Shown: positions 53,801 through 60,759 of the stretch, one piece after another
How positions within the stretch are numbered: position 1 is the stretch's first letter
Layout of the letters: each line of letters opens with the position of its first letter
From: Clavibacter nebraskensis NCPPB 2581
GTDB lineage: Bacteria > Actinomycetota > Actinomycetes > Actinomycetales > Microbacteriaceae
Reading direction: 5' to 3'
Length of the DNA stretch: 64,000 nt
Assembly: GCF_000355695.1 (NCBI RefSeq)
Contig: NC_020891.1
Span: forward strand, 248,001-312,000
The notes under the pieces: model-generated
The model's database searches: none
Told to the model about the DNA's origin: nothing
Seen by the model: the letters and a program-made list of their open reading frames with translations, nothing else
Made by a program: the position numbers and the translations under genes

Positions 53801-54702
53801 GGGAGGTCGGGCACGCGCTCGCGCCACCAGCGCGCGTCGGACGAGGAGCGGGACGCCGCGGCGCGCGCGGCCCGGGCCGCCAGCTCGCCGCGCACGTCGC
53901 GGTGGATCTCGCGCAGCGGCCGCCCCGGCTCGTCCACGAGGTCGCGGAGGTCGGCGAGGATCACGCGGAGGCTGATGGCGTCGCCCGCGAGCATGTCGAG
54001 GTCGACGTGCAGGCGGCAGCGGCCGAACGGCAGGAGCGTCAGGTCGACGCGGAGCACCTCGCCGCGCTCGACGGCCATGCGGCGGTGCGTGCCCGCGTCG
54101 CGCATCTCCGCCAGGCGCGCGTCCACGGCGTCGGCGGGCAGCGCGCGGAGGTCGTGGACGCGCAGCCGGGCGGCGGGCGGCTCCTCGTCGGCGGGCAGGG
54201 GCTGCTGCGTGCCGTCGTCCCGGAAGCGCATCCTGAGCGACGCGTGCCGGGCGACCAGGGCGGCGAGGGCCGTGCGCAGCCGCTCGGGGTCCCGCTCCGC
54301 CCCGTCGAGCTCGACGTAGAAGTGCGCGGCGACCGACCCGGACGGCTGGCCGGGCTGCCGGCCGAGCCAGTACGCGTGCTGCAGCGGCGTGAGGGGCGAC
54401 GGCGACGCGGGGTCGAGGGCGGGAGCGGCGGCCGTGCTCGTGCCGGGATCCGCGTCCGCGGCGGCATCGCCCAGCACTCGCGTCCACGCCCGGATCGTGG
54501 GGTCGGCCGCGAGCCGCGAGAAGTCGGCCGCGAGCCCGTCGCGTCGCCAGCGCCCGGCGAGGCGGATCAGCGCGGTGGACTCGAGCCCGAGGTCCACCAG
54601 GTCGTCGTCGAGGCCCACCTCGGCGGGGTCGAGGCGCAGGGCGCGCGCGACCTGGTCGCGGAGCAGCGCGGCGGGAGGGACGGAGGGGATCCGCTCGGTC
54701 AT
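47857..54702 (-). CDS. NRPS 1: ArCP-Cy-A-PCP-Cy-A-PCP, aryl-thiazoline synthetase
   Basis: A 2281-residue synthetase. Aryl carrier protein at 8-80 with the phosphopantetheine Ser42 in LVDLGLESTALIR; Cy1 from about 103 (LTPLQHAYWLGRQ; motif DMLAGDAIS); A1 with YLLFTSGSTGRPKG; PCP1 FFAAGGDSLQATR near 1110; Cy2 from about 1171 (DYAVVDALS); A2 with YVIHTSGSTGEPKG; PCP2 FFAAGGDSLAMLR near 2204; and a short C-terminal tail (ADLFESGDL) that may dock the next enzyme. Hand-read codes are D-L-Y-N-L-G-L-I-H for A1 and D-L-F-D-L-S-L-I-W for A2, both near the Cys code. It loads salicylate and builds two thiazoline-type rings. ATG 54702 has GAGGAG upstream. Confidence 0.93.
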   Translation of the reverse strand: MTERIPSVPPAALLRDQVARALRLDPAEVGLDDDLVDLGLESTALIRLAGRWRRDGLAADFSRLAADPTIRAWTRVLGDAAADADPGTSTAAAPALDPASPSPLTPLQHAYWLGRQPGQPSGSVAAHFYVELDGAERDPERLRTALAALVARHASLRMRFRDDGTQQPLPADEEPPAARLRVHDLRALPADAVDARLAEMRDAGTHRRMAVERGEVLRVDLTLLPFGRCRLHVDLDMLAGDAISLRVILADLRDLVDEPGRPLREIHRDVRGELAARAARAAASRSSSDARWWRERVPDLPAGPALPVRDDAERAGTVPRSRRLHHRVGEEELRLLEAAARSRGLTVAAVLATAFAEVVAAWSADGRFLLNLPVLDRSDEEGLELLVGEFSTSILLDVDLREERPFREDAARIQQGVREAVAHAGYGGVDVLRDLARRDGGSPVLAPVVYTSAIGLGELYDASIRRALGEPVWIISQGPQVWLDAQVTELEGGLLLNWDVRVDILEEAAMEAAFLAYRRLVDELVHERPGAWDRPALAVPAPEDVRAHRALERPAPAADAPGAGDGLLHSAFLARAAADPDRPAVIASDDREVAYGELADHARRVAGLLGEHGVGPGATVAITAPAGTDRVAAVLGVLLAGACYAPVGPDQPPARRATVLERGIDCVLADDALVAESAAAVGPGGPPVVALGAARHAEPLAGPVAVAPDEPAYLLFTSGSTGRPKGVEVAHRAAAATILSLAVVAPLGPDDRTIALSALDFDLSVYDLFAVLSVGGAVVVPAEHERRDADRWRELVRAHGVTVWNTVPALLDMLLAATGDGSLPLRLVLLGGDVVGVDLPGRLAACAPAARLLALGGMTEATIHSTVHEARADAPVSPASAARGLPWGAPLPGVRLRVVDERGRDRPDGVPGELLVGGHALARGYRGEPGLTAARFPVRGGERWYRSGDRGRYRRDDAGRPVLEFLGRADHQLKIRGHRVEPGEVEAALASFPGVQRAVVVAVAGALAAMVVPEPGAVVVPDDVATHAGALLPPSMACARVVVRAELPLTANGKVDRARIIAALAERPAPAPRPDDASMSPEERLVERVWSGLLGTPCGRGRSFFAAGGDSLQATRSIAALRAAGAADASVAALFRHPVLADFAATLHLTAPEPADARSRIVPDPEHRHDPFPLTDVQRAYAVGRDPRIPLGGVGTYHHTEFDGQGQDLDLLAAAFDELVRRHPTLRTVIDPDGTQRVLEEVPAVRVDARDVPADADPDAVDAALQAFRARTSHRCHDLAVWPLFDVDALRYPDGRGGIRTRIAIGIDYAVVDALSIMILYTELDLLVRGLPLPPAPAELTFRDCVLQTRPDPERRRADEEHWRARLADMPDAPRLPLADRDPAPRFTRRAHRFDAAWWAAFRDRCRTAGLTPTSMLATAYGHVLSRWSGQRDLTMTLTLFDRRDVHPDMPRLVGDFTALTLLDHRAAGSAVEAARGLQERLAADLDHREAPASWILRERARLAGTAVAPVPVVFTSAIGVGDGVGVGDGVGVGDGVGVGVGDGVSADVSGAFGERIHGVSQSPQVLLDVQVLEDHGGLRVDADARDDAFPPGLVDALFAAYVATLEHLAASGWDAPLPVDPPADQARARATATAAPRPGRLLHDAVREAALRAPEAPALITGTGASTRVVTHGQLADRALRIAGALQRRGIGPGDLVGVTLPRGADQAAAVLGVLSAGAAYAPIGVGQPPARRRAIHRAGGIRLVIADDPAAAGGDEPDAPALLRPADAAAEEPLAAPVRPSVEALAYVIHTSGSTGEPKGVEIAHDAAWSTVEAVGRMLDLGPGDRILALSALDFDLSVFDVLGVLGAGGALVIPEEGEERDAPRWLDLVHEHGVTLWDTVPMLLDMLLVAADDRPGRLGALRAALVSGDRVGTDLHGRLIRAAGPGTRLVALGGATEAAIWSNAWEVDGPLEGWGSAPYGRPLPDQAFRVLDACGRDCPDWVPGEFVIGGRGLARGYRGDPARTAAAFVELDGGRWYRTGDTGRYRPGGILEFLGRADRQVKLGGHRMELGEIEAALAASPGVRRAIALVVDGPAGRRRLHAAVEPDDGHDGAAVLSAATATAADRLPSYAMPQRIHLVDAWPLTANGKVDVPALARALAEADALTHAGADPTRCADADAAHGPARPAAPATATEAALTELWAGVLGTPPAPGVGFFAAGGDSLAMLRLVTAAQRRFGVDAGVRRFLEEPTVPAYAACIDRARLAAATPSTPASASPADAPARPPATAGADLFESGDL
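50071..50148 (+). repeat. 18-bp tandem repeat inside the second Cy domain of NRPS 1
   Basis: Four copies of CCCGTCGCCGACGCCGAC, with a 6-bp partial unit after the first, run in phase with the gene. They encode a VGVGDG repeat (about residues 1518-1544) between the VVFTSAIG and HGVSQSPQ blocks of the Cy domain. The other two Cy domains have only a short loop there. A slippage-prone in-frame repeat can change length without breaking the gene. Confidence 0.85.
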
Positions 54703-54727
54703 GTGCACGCTCCTCGGACTCGGGTTA

Positions 54728-54745
54728 TTGAGAACCGTTATCATA
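54728..54745. promoter_or_regulatory. Zur-like box and divergent promoter between NRPS 1 and the salicylate ligase
   Basis: TGAGAACCGTTATCA (54729-54743) is a 7-1-7 inverted repeat with six of seven arm pairs matching, similar to the actinobacterial Zur consensus TGAAAATGATTTTCA (recalled). It overlaps a minus-strand -10-like TATGAT (54745-54740), about 38 bp before the NRPS ATG. On the plus strand TTGAGA (54728-54733) could serve as a -35. One bound repressor could therefore shut off both operons. It does not resemble the IdeR/DtxR iron box. Confidence 0.55.
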
Positions 54746-54802
54746 TGGCCGATGACGCGCCGGCGACGAGATCCGTCCACGGCAGGAGGAGGACGCCGAC
54801 GG

Positions 54803-56512
54803 ATGCACGGACGCGAGCACACGGAGGGCCCGGGTCACGAGCCCGGTGGCGGATGCGCCGACTGGGCCGAGGGGATGGGCCGGGCCGCCCGGGCGGCGGG
54901 GCGGCAGCCGGACGCGCGGCTCGACGGCATCCTGCGGCGGAGCGCCGCCCGCGTGCCCGACCGCACGGCGCTCGTCGGCGCCGGCGGGCGCTGGACCCAC
55001 GCCGAGCTCGACGCCGAGGTCGACCTCGCCGCGCGCGGCCTGATCCGGTCGGGCATCCGGCCAGACGACCGGATCCTGCTGCAGCTCGCCGACGGCGCCG
55101 CCTTCGTCATCGCCTGGTTCGCGCTCGTGCGCGCCGGCGCCGTGCCCGTGCACGCGATGCCCGCCCACCGGCTCATGGAGCTCGCGCACCTCGCGGCCGG
55201 CAGCGGGGCGCGCGGCATGGTCGTCGCGGAGCGCGTCGGCCGGGACGACGGCCGTGGCCTCGCGGCCGGGGTGCGCGCGGCCTGCCCCGGGCTCGACCTC
55301 GTCATCGTGCACGGGCCGCGACGCGCGGACGGCGCCCTCACGTGGGAGGGGATCCGCGAGCTCGGGCGCGAGGACGCGAGCCCCGCCCCGGGGCTCGACC
55401 CGGTCGCGCCCGACGGCGCGCCCCGCCTCGCGCTCCTCCTGCACTCGGGCGGCACCACGGGCCTGCCCAAGCTCATCCCGCGCCACCACGCGGAGTACTC
55501 CTACAACGCGTGGGCGGCGGCGCGCGCGGCGGGCGTCGGTCCCGGCGCGGTGCTGCTGGCCGTGCTGCCCGTGGCCTTCAACTTCACCCTCGCGTGCCCC
55601 GGCGTGCTCGGCGTGCTCGATGCGGGCGGTACCGTCGTCGTCGCGCCCGACCCGGATCCCGCGACGGCCTTCGCGCTCGTCGCCCGCGAGCGCGTGACGC
55701 ACGTGGCCCTGACCCCCACGCTGGCGCGGGCGTGGATCGACGAGGCCGCGCACGCGACCGCCGACCTCTCGAGCCTCCGCGTCGTCCAGGTCGGCGGCGC
55801 CCGACTCGACGACGTCACGGCGCGCGCCCTGGAGCCCGCGCTCGGGGCGACGCTCCAGCAGGTCTACGGGATGGCCGAGGGGCTCGTCTGCATGACCGCC
55901 CTCGACGATCCGCCCGAGCTGCGCTGGAGCACCCAGGGGCGCCCGACCAGCCCCGACGACCTGGTCCGACTGCGTGCCGCCGACGGATCCCTCGCGGCTG
56001 ACGGCGACGAGGGCGAGCTGGAGACCCGCGGGCCGTGCACGCTCCGCGCGTACCACGCGGCCCCCGAGGCGGACGCGTCGGCCTTCACGCCCGACGGCTT
56101 CTACCGCGCCGGCGACATCGTGCGGCGGCTCCCGTCGGGGCACGTCGTGGTCACGGGACGCGCGAAGGACCAGGTCAACCGCGGCGGCGAGAAGTACTCC
56201 GCGGCGGAGGTCGAGCGCTACCTGCAGGCCATGCCGTCCGTGCGCGCGGCAGCCGTGGTGCCGGTGCCGGATCCCGACCTCGGCGAACGCGCCGTCGCGG
56301 TCATCGCCTGCGCGGGGCACGCTCCCGATCGCCGCGCGGTCGTCGCGCACCTCCGGTCGCTCGGGGTGGCGGCGTACAAGCACCCGGACCGCGTGGTCGC
56401 GCTGCCCGCGCTGCCGCTCACCGCCGTGGGCAAGGTCGACAAGGCCCGGATCGCCGCGCTGCTCTCCGCGGGATCGGGCACGGATGCGCATGCCGACCGG
56501 GACCGTGCTTGA
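54803..56512 (+). CDS. Salicylate-AMP ligase (aryl-adenylating stand-alone A domain)
   Basis: A 569-residue ANL enzyme that activates an aryl acid and loads the ArCP of NRPS 1. The P-loop is LLLHSGGTTGLPKLIPRHH; other blocks are VYGMAEGLVCMTALDD, YRAGDIVRRLPSGHVVVTGR and the catalytic Lys in LPLTAVGKVDKARI. Asn260, Phe261, Cys265 and Cys363 correspond to the N-F-C...C residues of the salicylate code recalled for PchD/YbtE, not the N-Y-S...N of 2,3-dihydroxybenzoate enzymes; one position (Val362) fits the latter. ATG 54803 was chosen because AGGAGGAGG lies 10 bases upstream; ATG 54752 has no ribosome site. Confidence 0.93.
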   Translation: MHGREHTEGPGHEPGGGCADWAEGMGRAARAAGRQPDARLDGILRRSAARVPDRTALVGAGGRWTHAELDAEVDLAARGLIRSGIRPDDRILLQLADGAAFVIAWFALVRAGAVPVHAMPAHRLMELAHLAAGSGARGMVVAERVGRDDGRGLAAGVRAACPGLDLVIVHGPRRADGALTWEGIRELGREDASPAPGLDPVAPDGAPRLALLLHSGGTTGLPKLIPRHHAEYSYNAWAAARAAGVGPGAVLLAVLPVAFNFTLACPGVLGVLDAGGTVVVAPDPDPATAFALVARERVTHVALTPTLARAWIDEAAHATADLSSLRVVQVGGARLDDVTARALEPALGATLQQVYGMAEGLVCMTALDDPPELRWSTQGRPTSPDDLVRLRAADGSLAADGDEGELETRGPCTLRAYHAAPEADASAFTPDGFYRAGDIVRRLPSGHVVVTGRAKDQVNRGGEKYSAAEVERYLQAMPSVRAAAVVPVPDPDLGERAVAVIACAGHAPDRRAVVAHLRSLGVAAYKHPDRVVALPALPLTAVGKVDKARIAALLSAGSGTDAHADRDRA

Positions 56513-57185
56513 CGCGATCCTCCCCGCCGGGGCCGTCCTGGCGGAGGAGCGCGGTCCCGCGGGCGAGCACCCCCTGCATCCCGCTGAGGCCGGCGCCGTG
56601 GCCCGCGCGGTGCCGTCCCGCCGGCGCGAGTTCGCGGCGACCCGGGCCTGCGCCCGCACCGCCCTCGCCGCCCTCGCCGGGGACGCGACGGGCGCCGCCG
56701 CCGTCGCGATCCCGAAGGGCCGGGGAGGCGACCCCGTCTGGCCGCGCGGCGTGGTCGGCAGCCTCACGCACTGCGCCGGCTATCGGGCCGCCGTCGTCGC
56801 GGGCGTCGACGCGCTGCGCACCATCGGGATCGACGCCGAGCCGCACGCGCCCCTGCCCCGGGAGGCCCGGGACATGGTCGGCCTCGCGGGCGAGCTCGAC
56901 CCGCATCCGCCGCTCGGCGCCGACGTGCACGCGGACTGCGTGCTCTTCAGCGCGAAGGAGTCGGTGGGCAAGGCGCACTTCGCCCGGTACCGCGAGTGGC
57001 TGGGCTTCACGGACCTCCACGTGACGCTCCACCCCGGCGGCACGTTCACCGCCCGCCGGTGCGCGCCCGGCCCCGTCCCGTTCCCCGCCTACCGCGGCAG
57101 CTGGTGCGTCGCGGAGGGCCTCGTCCTCACGTGCGCGTGGCTCGCCGTGCCCCGCATCCCGTCCGCCGTCCCCCGCCCCGCCTGA
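56490..57185 (+). CDS. 4'-phosphopantetheinyl transferase (EntD/Sfp type)
   Basis: A 231-residue protein overlapping the ligase stop by 23 bp (start ATG 56490; ATG 56484 two codons earlier is possible). EntD-type motifs are GVVGSLTHCAGYRAAVVA, TIGIDAEPHAPLP (Mg-binding Asp-x-Glu) and LFSAKESVGKAHF. It converts the apo carrier domains of the two NRPSs to the active form by adding the phosphopantetheine arm. Having a dedicated enzyme in the cluster makes the pathway self-contained. Second gene of the ligase-PPTase-salicylate synthase operon. Confidence 0.93.
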   Translation: MPTGTVLDAILPAGAVLAEERGPAGEHPLHPAEAGAVARAVPSRRREFAATRACARTALAALAGDATGAAAVAIPKGRGGDPVWPRGVVGSLTHCAGYRAAVVAGVDALRTIGIDAEPHAPLPREARDMVGLAGELDPHPPLGADVHADCVLFSAKESVGKAHFARYREWLGFTDLHVTLHPGGTFTARRCAPGPVPFPAYRGSWCVAEGLVLTCAWLAVPRIPSAVPRPA

Positions 57186-57195
57186 AGGAGTCCTC

Positions 57196-58632
57196 ATGCC
57201 CGCAGCCCCCGTGACCCGCGCCGCCGAGCTGCGGATCACCCGCGACCCGCTCGGTGCCGTCGCCGACCTCGCGCGGGCGTTCCGCCATGAGCCGCACGTG
57301 ATCCTCGAGGAGGCGGGGCGGTTCTCGTGCGCGATCGGCGCGTGGGCGGAGGTCGTGGTCGACCGTCGGGTCGTCCGCCTGCGCGTCCCGGGCGCGGAGG
57401 ACGTGGTCGTGCCGTGGCGGGAGCAGCCGCTGCGCCAGGTGGACCGGCTGCTCGCGAGCCTCGGCCCCGACCGCGGGCGGGCATACGGCACCGCGTCCTT
57501 CGAGCTGGCGTGCGCGCACGCGGGCATGCCGGTCGCCGCGGACGCGGGGGAGCTCCTGCACGTGATCCTGCCGCGCACGGAGGTGACCATCGCGGACGGC
57601 CGCGCGACCGTCCGATCGGGGGACGCGCGCGAGGCAGCGCTGGTCGCGCGGATCCTCGGCGCGGCCGAGCCCGCGGCGGGCCCCGACGCCGAGCTCGCCG
57701 CCCTCGAGCCCGCGCACGAGCGCCTCGGCGCGGCCGACCCCGAGGAGGGGCACGCGCGCTACCTGGCGGCGGTCGCGGCGGGCATCGCCGCCATCCGCGC
57801 GGGGGAGCTCCGGAAGGTCGTCCTGTCGCGCCGGGTGCCCGTCGCGGGAGAGGTCGACCTGCCCGCCACCTTCGTGCGGGGACGACGGGCGAACACGCCC
57901 GCCCGCTCCTACCTGCTGGGCCTCGGCGGGGTCGAGGCGGTGGGCTTCAGCCCCGAGATCGTCGTGGCGGTGGACGCCCGGGGCACCGTGCGCACCCAGC
58001 CGCTCGCCGGCACGCGCGCGCTCGTGGCCGACCCCGTCGAGTCGCGACGGCTGCGCGAGGAGCTCCTGTCGGACGCGAAGGAGATCCACGAGCACGCCAT
58101 CTCGGTGAAGCTCGCGGTCGAGGAGATGGCGCCCGTGTGCCGGCCGGGCAGCGTGCGCGTCGAGGAGTTCATGGTGGTGGAGGAGCGCGGCACGGTGCAG
58201 CACCTGGCCTCCCGCGTCGCGGGCGAGCTCGTCGACGGCCTCACGTCCTGGGATGCGCTGGCCGCGTCATTCCCGGCCGTCACCGCCTCGGGCGTCCCCA
58301 AGCGCGCCGCGTTCGACCTCATCCGACGGCTGGAGGGGCGTGACCGCGGCCTCTACGCCGGCGCGGTCCTCCGGATCGACCCGGACGGCGCGCTCGACGC
58401 GGCCCTGGTGCTGCGGACGCTGTTCCGGTGCGGGGACGCGACGTGGATCCAGGCCGGTGCGGGCGTCATGGGGGAGTCCCGCCCGGCGCGCGAGCTCGAG
58501 GAGACGCGCGAGAAGCTGGCGAGCATCGCGGACCACGTCGTCCGCTCCCGCGAACCCGGCTTCGGGGCGGAGTCGACGGACGGGGGTGCCGCCCACGCCC
58601 GTGCACCGCGGGGATCCGCCGCCCGCCGGTGA
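57196..58632 (+). CDS. Salicylate synthase (MbtI/Irp9-like chorismate-utilising enzyme)
   Basis: A 478-residue chorismate-binding enzyme that makes salicylate from chorismate through isochorismate. The catalytic base lysine is in GELRKVVLSRRVPV near residue 206, where MbtI has Lys205. TQPLAGTRALVADPVESRRL, LSDAKEIHEHAISVKLAVEE, FMVVEERGTVQHLASRV and FPAVTASGVPKRAAFDLI are MbtI/Irp9 blocks. AGAGVMGESRPARELEET and EKLASIADH complete the Mg-binding end. No separate pyruvate lyase (PchB-like) gene is present, consistent with a bifunctional enzyme. It follows the PPTase after 10 bp and ends 11 bp from the convergent membrane protein gene. Confidence 0.93.
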   Translation: MPAAPVTRAAELRITRDPLGAVADLARAFRHEPHVILEEAGRFSCAIGAWAEVVVDRRVVRLRVPGAEDVVVPWREQPLRQVDRLLASLGPDRGRAYGTASFELACAHAGMPVAADAGELLHVILPRTEVTIADGRATVRSGDAREAALVARILGAAEPAAGPDAELAALEPAHERLGAADPEEGHARYLAAVAAGIAAIRAGELRKVVLSRRVPVAGEVDLPATFVRGRRANTPARSYLLGLGGVEAVGFSPEIVVAVDARGTVRTQPLAGTRALVADPVESRRLREELLSDAKEIHEHAISVKLAVEEMAPVCRPGSVRVEEFMVVEERGTVQHLASRVAGELVDGLTSWDALAASFPAVTASGVPKRAAFDLIRRLEGRDRGLYAGAVLRIDPDGALDAALVLRTLFRCGDATWIQAGAGVMGESRPARELEETREKLASIADHVVRSREPGFGAESTDGGAAHARAPRGSAARR

Positions 58633-58643
58633 CGGGCCGCGGC

Positions 58644-60464
58644 TCAGACCCCGCCGCCCCCGCCTCCTCCCCCGCCGCCGCCGGAGGTCGTGCCTCCCGT
58701 GGATCCGCCGCTCGTGCTCGAGCCGGAGTACGTGCCGTGCATGCTCGACGACACCGACCCGAGGCTCGCCGCGAACACGGCGGGCGCGAACGGCGTCTGC
58801 CCGGCGTACCAGCTCGGCCGGCTCCGCTCGTGCTCGTAGCGGCGGCCGAGCTCGTCGGCCCACTCGCGCTCCTGGCCGAACACGGCGGCGTACGGCAGCA
58901 GCTCCTCGGTGAGGCGCAGCGCGTCGCGGTCGTCGCGGGGGAGGTCCTGCCGCTCGGCGCCCTCGGGCGACTGCAGCACGCGGATCCGGTCGGCCTCGGC
59001 CAGCCGGATGAACAGGCGGAGCCCTGCCAGGTGGTCGCGGAGGGCCACGCCGCGCTCGGTGAGCGGGTGCGTCACGAGCGCCGCGATCGTCACGCCGAGC
59101 GCGAGCACGGCCGCGACGAGGAACGCGATCACGACCGGCCCGCCGTACGCCAGCGCCAGCGCCAGCACCGCGAAGACGATCGCGGCGACCATCCCGAGCG
59201 TCGCCGCGACGAGCAGCAGCACGATGGGCCCCACCGGCAGCGGCCTGCGCAGGCCGTCCGTCACGGTGCGCTTCCGCACGCCGGCCATGAGCGCCTGGAT
59301 CCGCGTCGCCACCTTCGTGTCGGTGCCCCGCAGCTCCTTCACCGCGCCGGCCCCGGCGTCGTCGCCGAAGACCGCGGCGACGAAGCGCCGCTCGTCGGGG
59401 TCGGTGACGCGCGACGGGTCCACCAGCTCCAGCGAGAACGCCGGCTTCCGGCCGCCGTCCCGCTCCAGGATCCGCACGGCGCCGCGCACCGCGAGGTCGA
59501 GCAGCAGCGCGGTGGTGGCGCGCGCGGCGTTCCCCGAGATCACCGACGACACCAGCACGCCGACGCCCCCCGGCGGCTCGTACCGCGCGACGATCGTGCC
59601 GCGGCCGGGCGCGTCGGCCAGGCGCCGGCGACGCAGCACGAGGGCGCCCGCGGCGGCGGCCAGCGCGAGCAGCGCGCCCGCGAGCGACAGCGCCGGCCAC
59701 GGGGCCGCGAGGAACGACGAGTCGCGGGCCGTGAACGTGCCGCGCTCGAAGCCGATGGAGAGGCTGAGGTTCTCGCGCGGGCCGAGGTCGGTCGCGCTCG
59801 CCCGGAAGCCGGCGCCCGTGCGCGTGATCTCCGCGGGCCCGTCGGCGCCCGCGGGTCCCGCCGCGGCATCCGCCCCGCCCGTGAGCCGGGGGAGGAGCTC
59901 CGGCGCGATCTCCACGGTCGCCGACACGCGCCCGAACGGCTGCGCCCACCCGAGCCCGTTGACGTCCCAGTAGAACTCGTCGGCGTCCGTGTCCGCGTAG
60001 GCGCGGGTCACGTCGTGCTGCTCGTACTCGATCACGTAGGTCTGCTCGCCGCGCACGTACCGGTCGTCGTCGGCGATGGTGAGCACGAGCGCGCCGTCGT
60101 CCGTCTCGGAATCGTAGGCGCGCGGGACGCCTGCGCCGTCGCTCACGGAGAGCACGCGGAGCCCGGTCGGGTGGCCGTCGTAGCCCCGCACGAGCTCGCG
60201 GCGGATCCCGCGGTTCTGGTCCCGGTCGGGGAACTCCGCGACGAGCGTCTCGGTGGTGCGGAGCACGGAGCGGCCGTCCGCGTCGGCCGACAGCCGGTAG
60301 ACGGCGTCGAACGAGCGGAACGAGAAGTCGTCCACGTCCGCGTGGGCCGGGGCGGCGAGCCCGAGCGGGATCGCGAGCGCGGTCAGCAGCGCGGCGACGA
60401 GCGCCAGCCGGATCCGGGCGGTGCGGCCCCTCACGCCGGGGCGGGTCCGCGCGCGCTCACGCAC
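58644..60464 (-). CDS. DUF2207 family membrane protein
   Basis: A 606-residue protein starting at GTG 60464, eight bases inside the upstream gene's end. It has a signal peptide (LVAALLTALAIPLGLAAPAHA, about residues 20-41) and an extracellular DUF2207 beta domain (SFDAVYRLSADADGRSVLRT, GIRRELVRGYDGHPTGLRV). One membrane segment near 255 and a pair of segments near 430-480 follow. The cytoplasmic end is Gly/Ser-rich and closes in a poly-Gly run (GGGGGGGGGGGV). Such C-terminal Gly-rich tails are typical of this family. The biochemical role is unknown; it is not part of the metallophore cluster. Confidence 0.85.
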   Translation of the reverse strand: MRERARTRPGVRGRTARIRLALVAALLTALAIPLGLAAPAHADVDDFSFRSFDAVYRLSADADGRSVLRTTETLVAEFPDRDQNRGIRRELVRGYDGHPTGLRVLSVSDGAGVPRAYDSETDDGALVLTIADDDRYVRGEQTYVIEYEQHDVTRAYADTDADEFYWDVNGLGWAQPFGRVSATVEIAPELLPRLTGGADAAAGPAGADGPAEITRTGAGFRASATDLGPRENLSLSIGFERGTFTARDSSFLAAPWPALSLAGALLALAAAAGALVLRRRRLADAPGRGTIVARYEPPGGVGVLVSSVISGNAARATTALLLDLAVRGAVRILERDGGRKPAFSLELVDPSRVTDPDERRFVAAVFGDDAGAGAVKELRGTDTKVATRIQALMAGVRKRTVTDGLRRPLPVGPIVLLLVAATLGMVAAIVFAVLALALAYGGPVVIAFLVAAVLALGVTIAALVTHPLTERGVALRDHLAGLRLFIRLAEADRIRVLQSPEGAERQDLPRDDRDALRLTEELLPYAAVFGQEREWADELGRRYEHERSRPSWYAGQTPFAPAVFAASLGSVSSSMHGTYSGSSTSGGSTGGTTSGGGGGGGGGGGV

Positions 60465-60723
60465 CGGTCGCCCCCGTGCTCGTGCCCGATCCCGTCTCGG
60501 GTCCTTCGTCGACCAGCCGCCACGCGGCGACGAACTCGCGGACGCGACCGGCGAGGTCCCCGCCCATGCCCACGACCGTGAGCGCGACGGCGCCGATCGC
60601 GCGCGCCGCCCGTCGCACGGGCTGACGCGGGCCGGCGTCCAGCAGCGCCTCGAGGACCTCGGCGGCAGCGGCCTCGTCCCGGCCGCCCTCACCGCCCGTG
60701 CCGGATGCGTCAGCGCTCGTCAT
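60457..60723 (-). CDS. Small hypothetical protein (88 residues)
   Basis: Starts at ATG 60723 and overlaps the DUF2207 start by 8 bp, so it is translationally coupled to it. The centre holds a moderately hydrophobic helix, RAARAIGAVALTVVGMGGD; the ends are Gly/Ser/Thr-rich. I do not recognise the family. The coupling suggests an accessory of the DUF2207 protein. A hairpin terminator lies directly upstream, which separates it from the LpqF-like gene. Confidence 0.6.
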   Translation of the reverse strand: MTSADASGTGGEGGRDEAAAAEVLEALLDAGPRQPVRRAARAIGAVALTVVGMGGDLAGRVREFVAAWRLVDEGPETGSGTSTGATGA

Positions 60724-60735
60724 CGTGCTCCCCTC

Positions 60736-60753
60736 GCGCGGCCCCCGCCGCGC
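60736..60753. terminator. Hairpin after the LpqF-like lipoprotein gene
   Basis: GCGCGGC (60736-60742), loop CCCC and GCCGCGC (60747-60753) form a perfect 7-bp stem just downstream of the minus-strand stop at 60760. It is placed to end that transcript before the small coupled gene begins at 60723. Confidence 0.55.
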
Positions 60754-60759
60754 TCGGAG

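Noticed and set aside
37966-54745. An IdeR/DtxR iron box at the cluster promoters
   Set aside because: I looked for TTAGGTTAGGCTAACCTAA-like text at both divergent promoters and saw none; the palindrome found has Zur/Fur-type TGA...TCA ends.
32792-58643. An MbtH-like protein gene in the NRPS cluster
   Set aside because: No small frame with the MbtH tryptophan pattern is present; Cys A domains of this class often work without one.
60001-60100. DUF2207 gene as part of the metallophore operon
   Set aside because: It is convergent, separated from salicylate synthase by 11 bp only, and grouped with envelope genes; no functional link.
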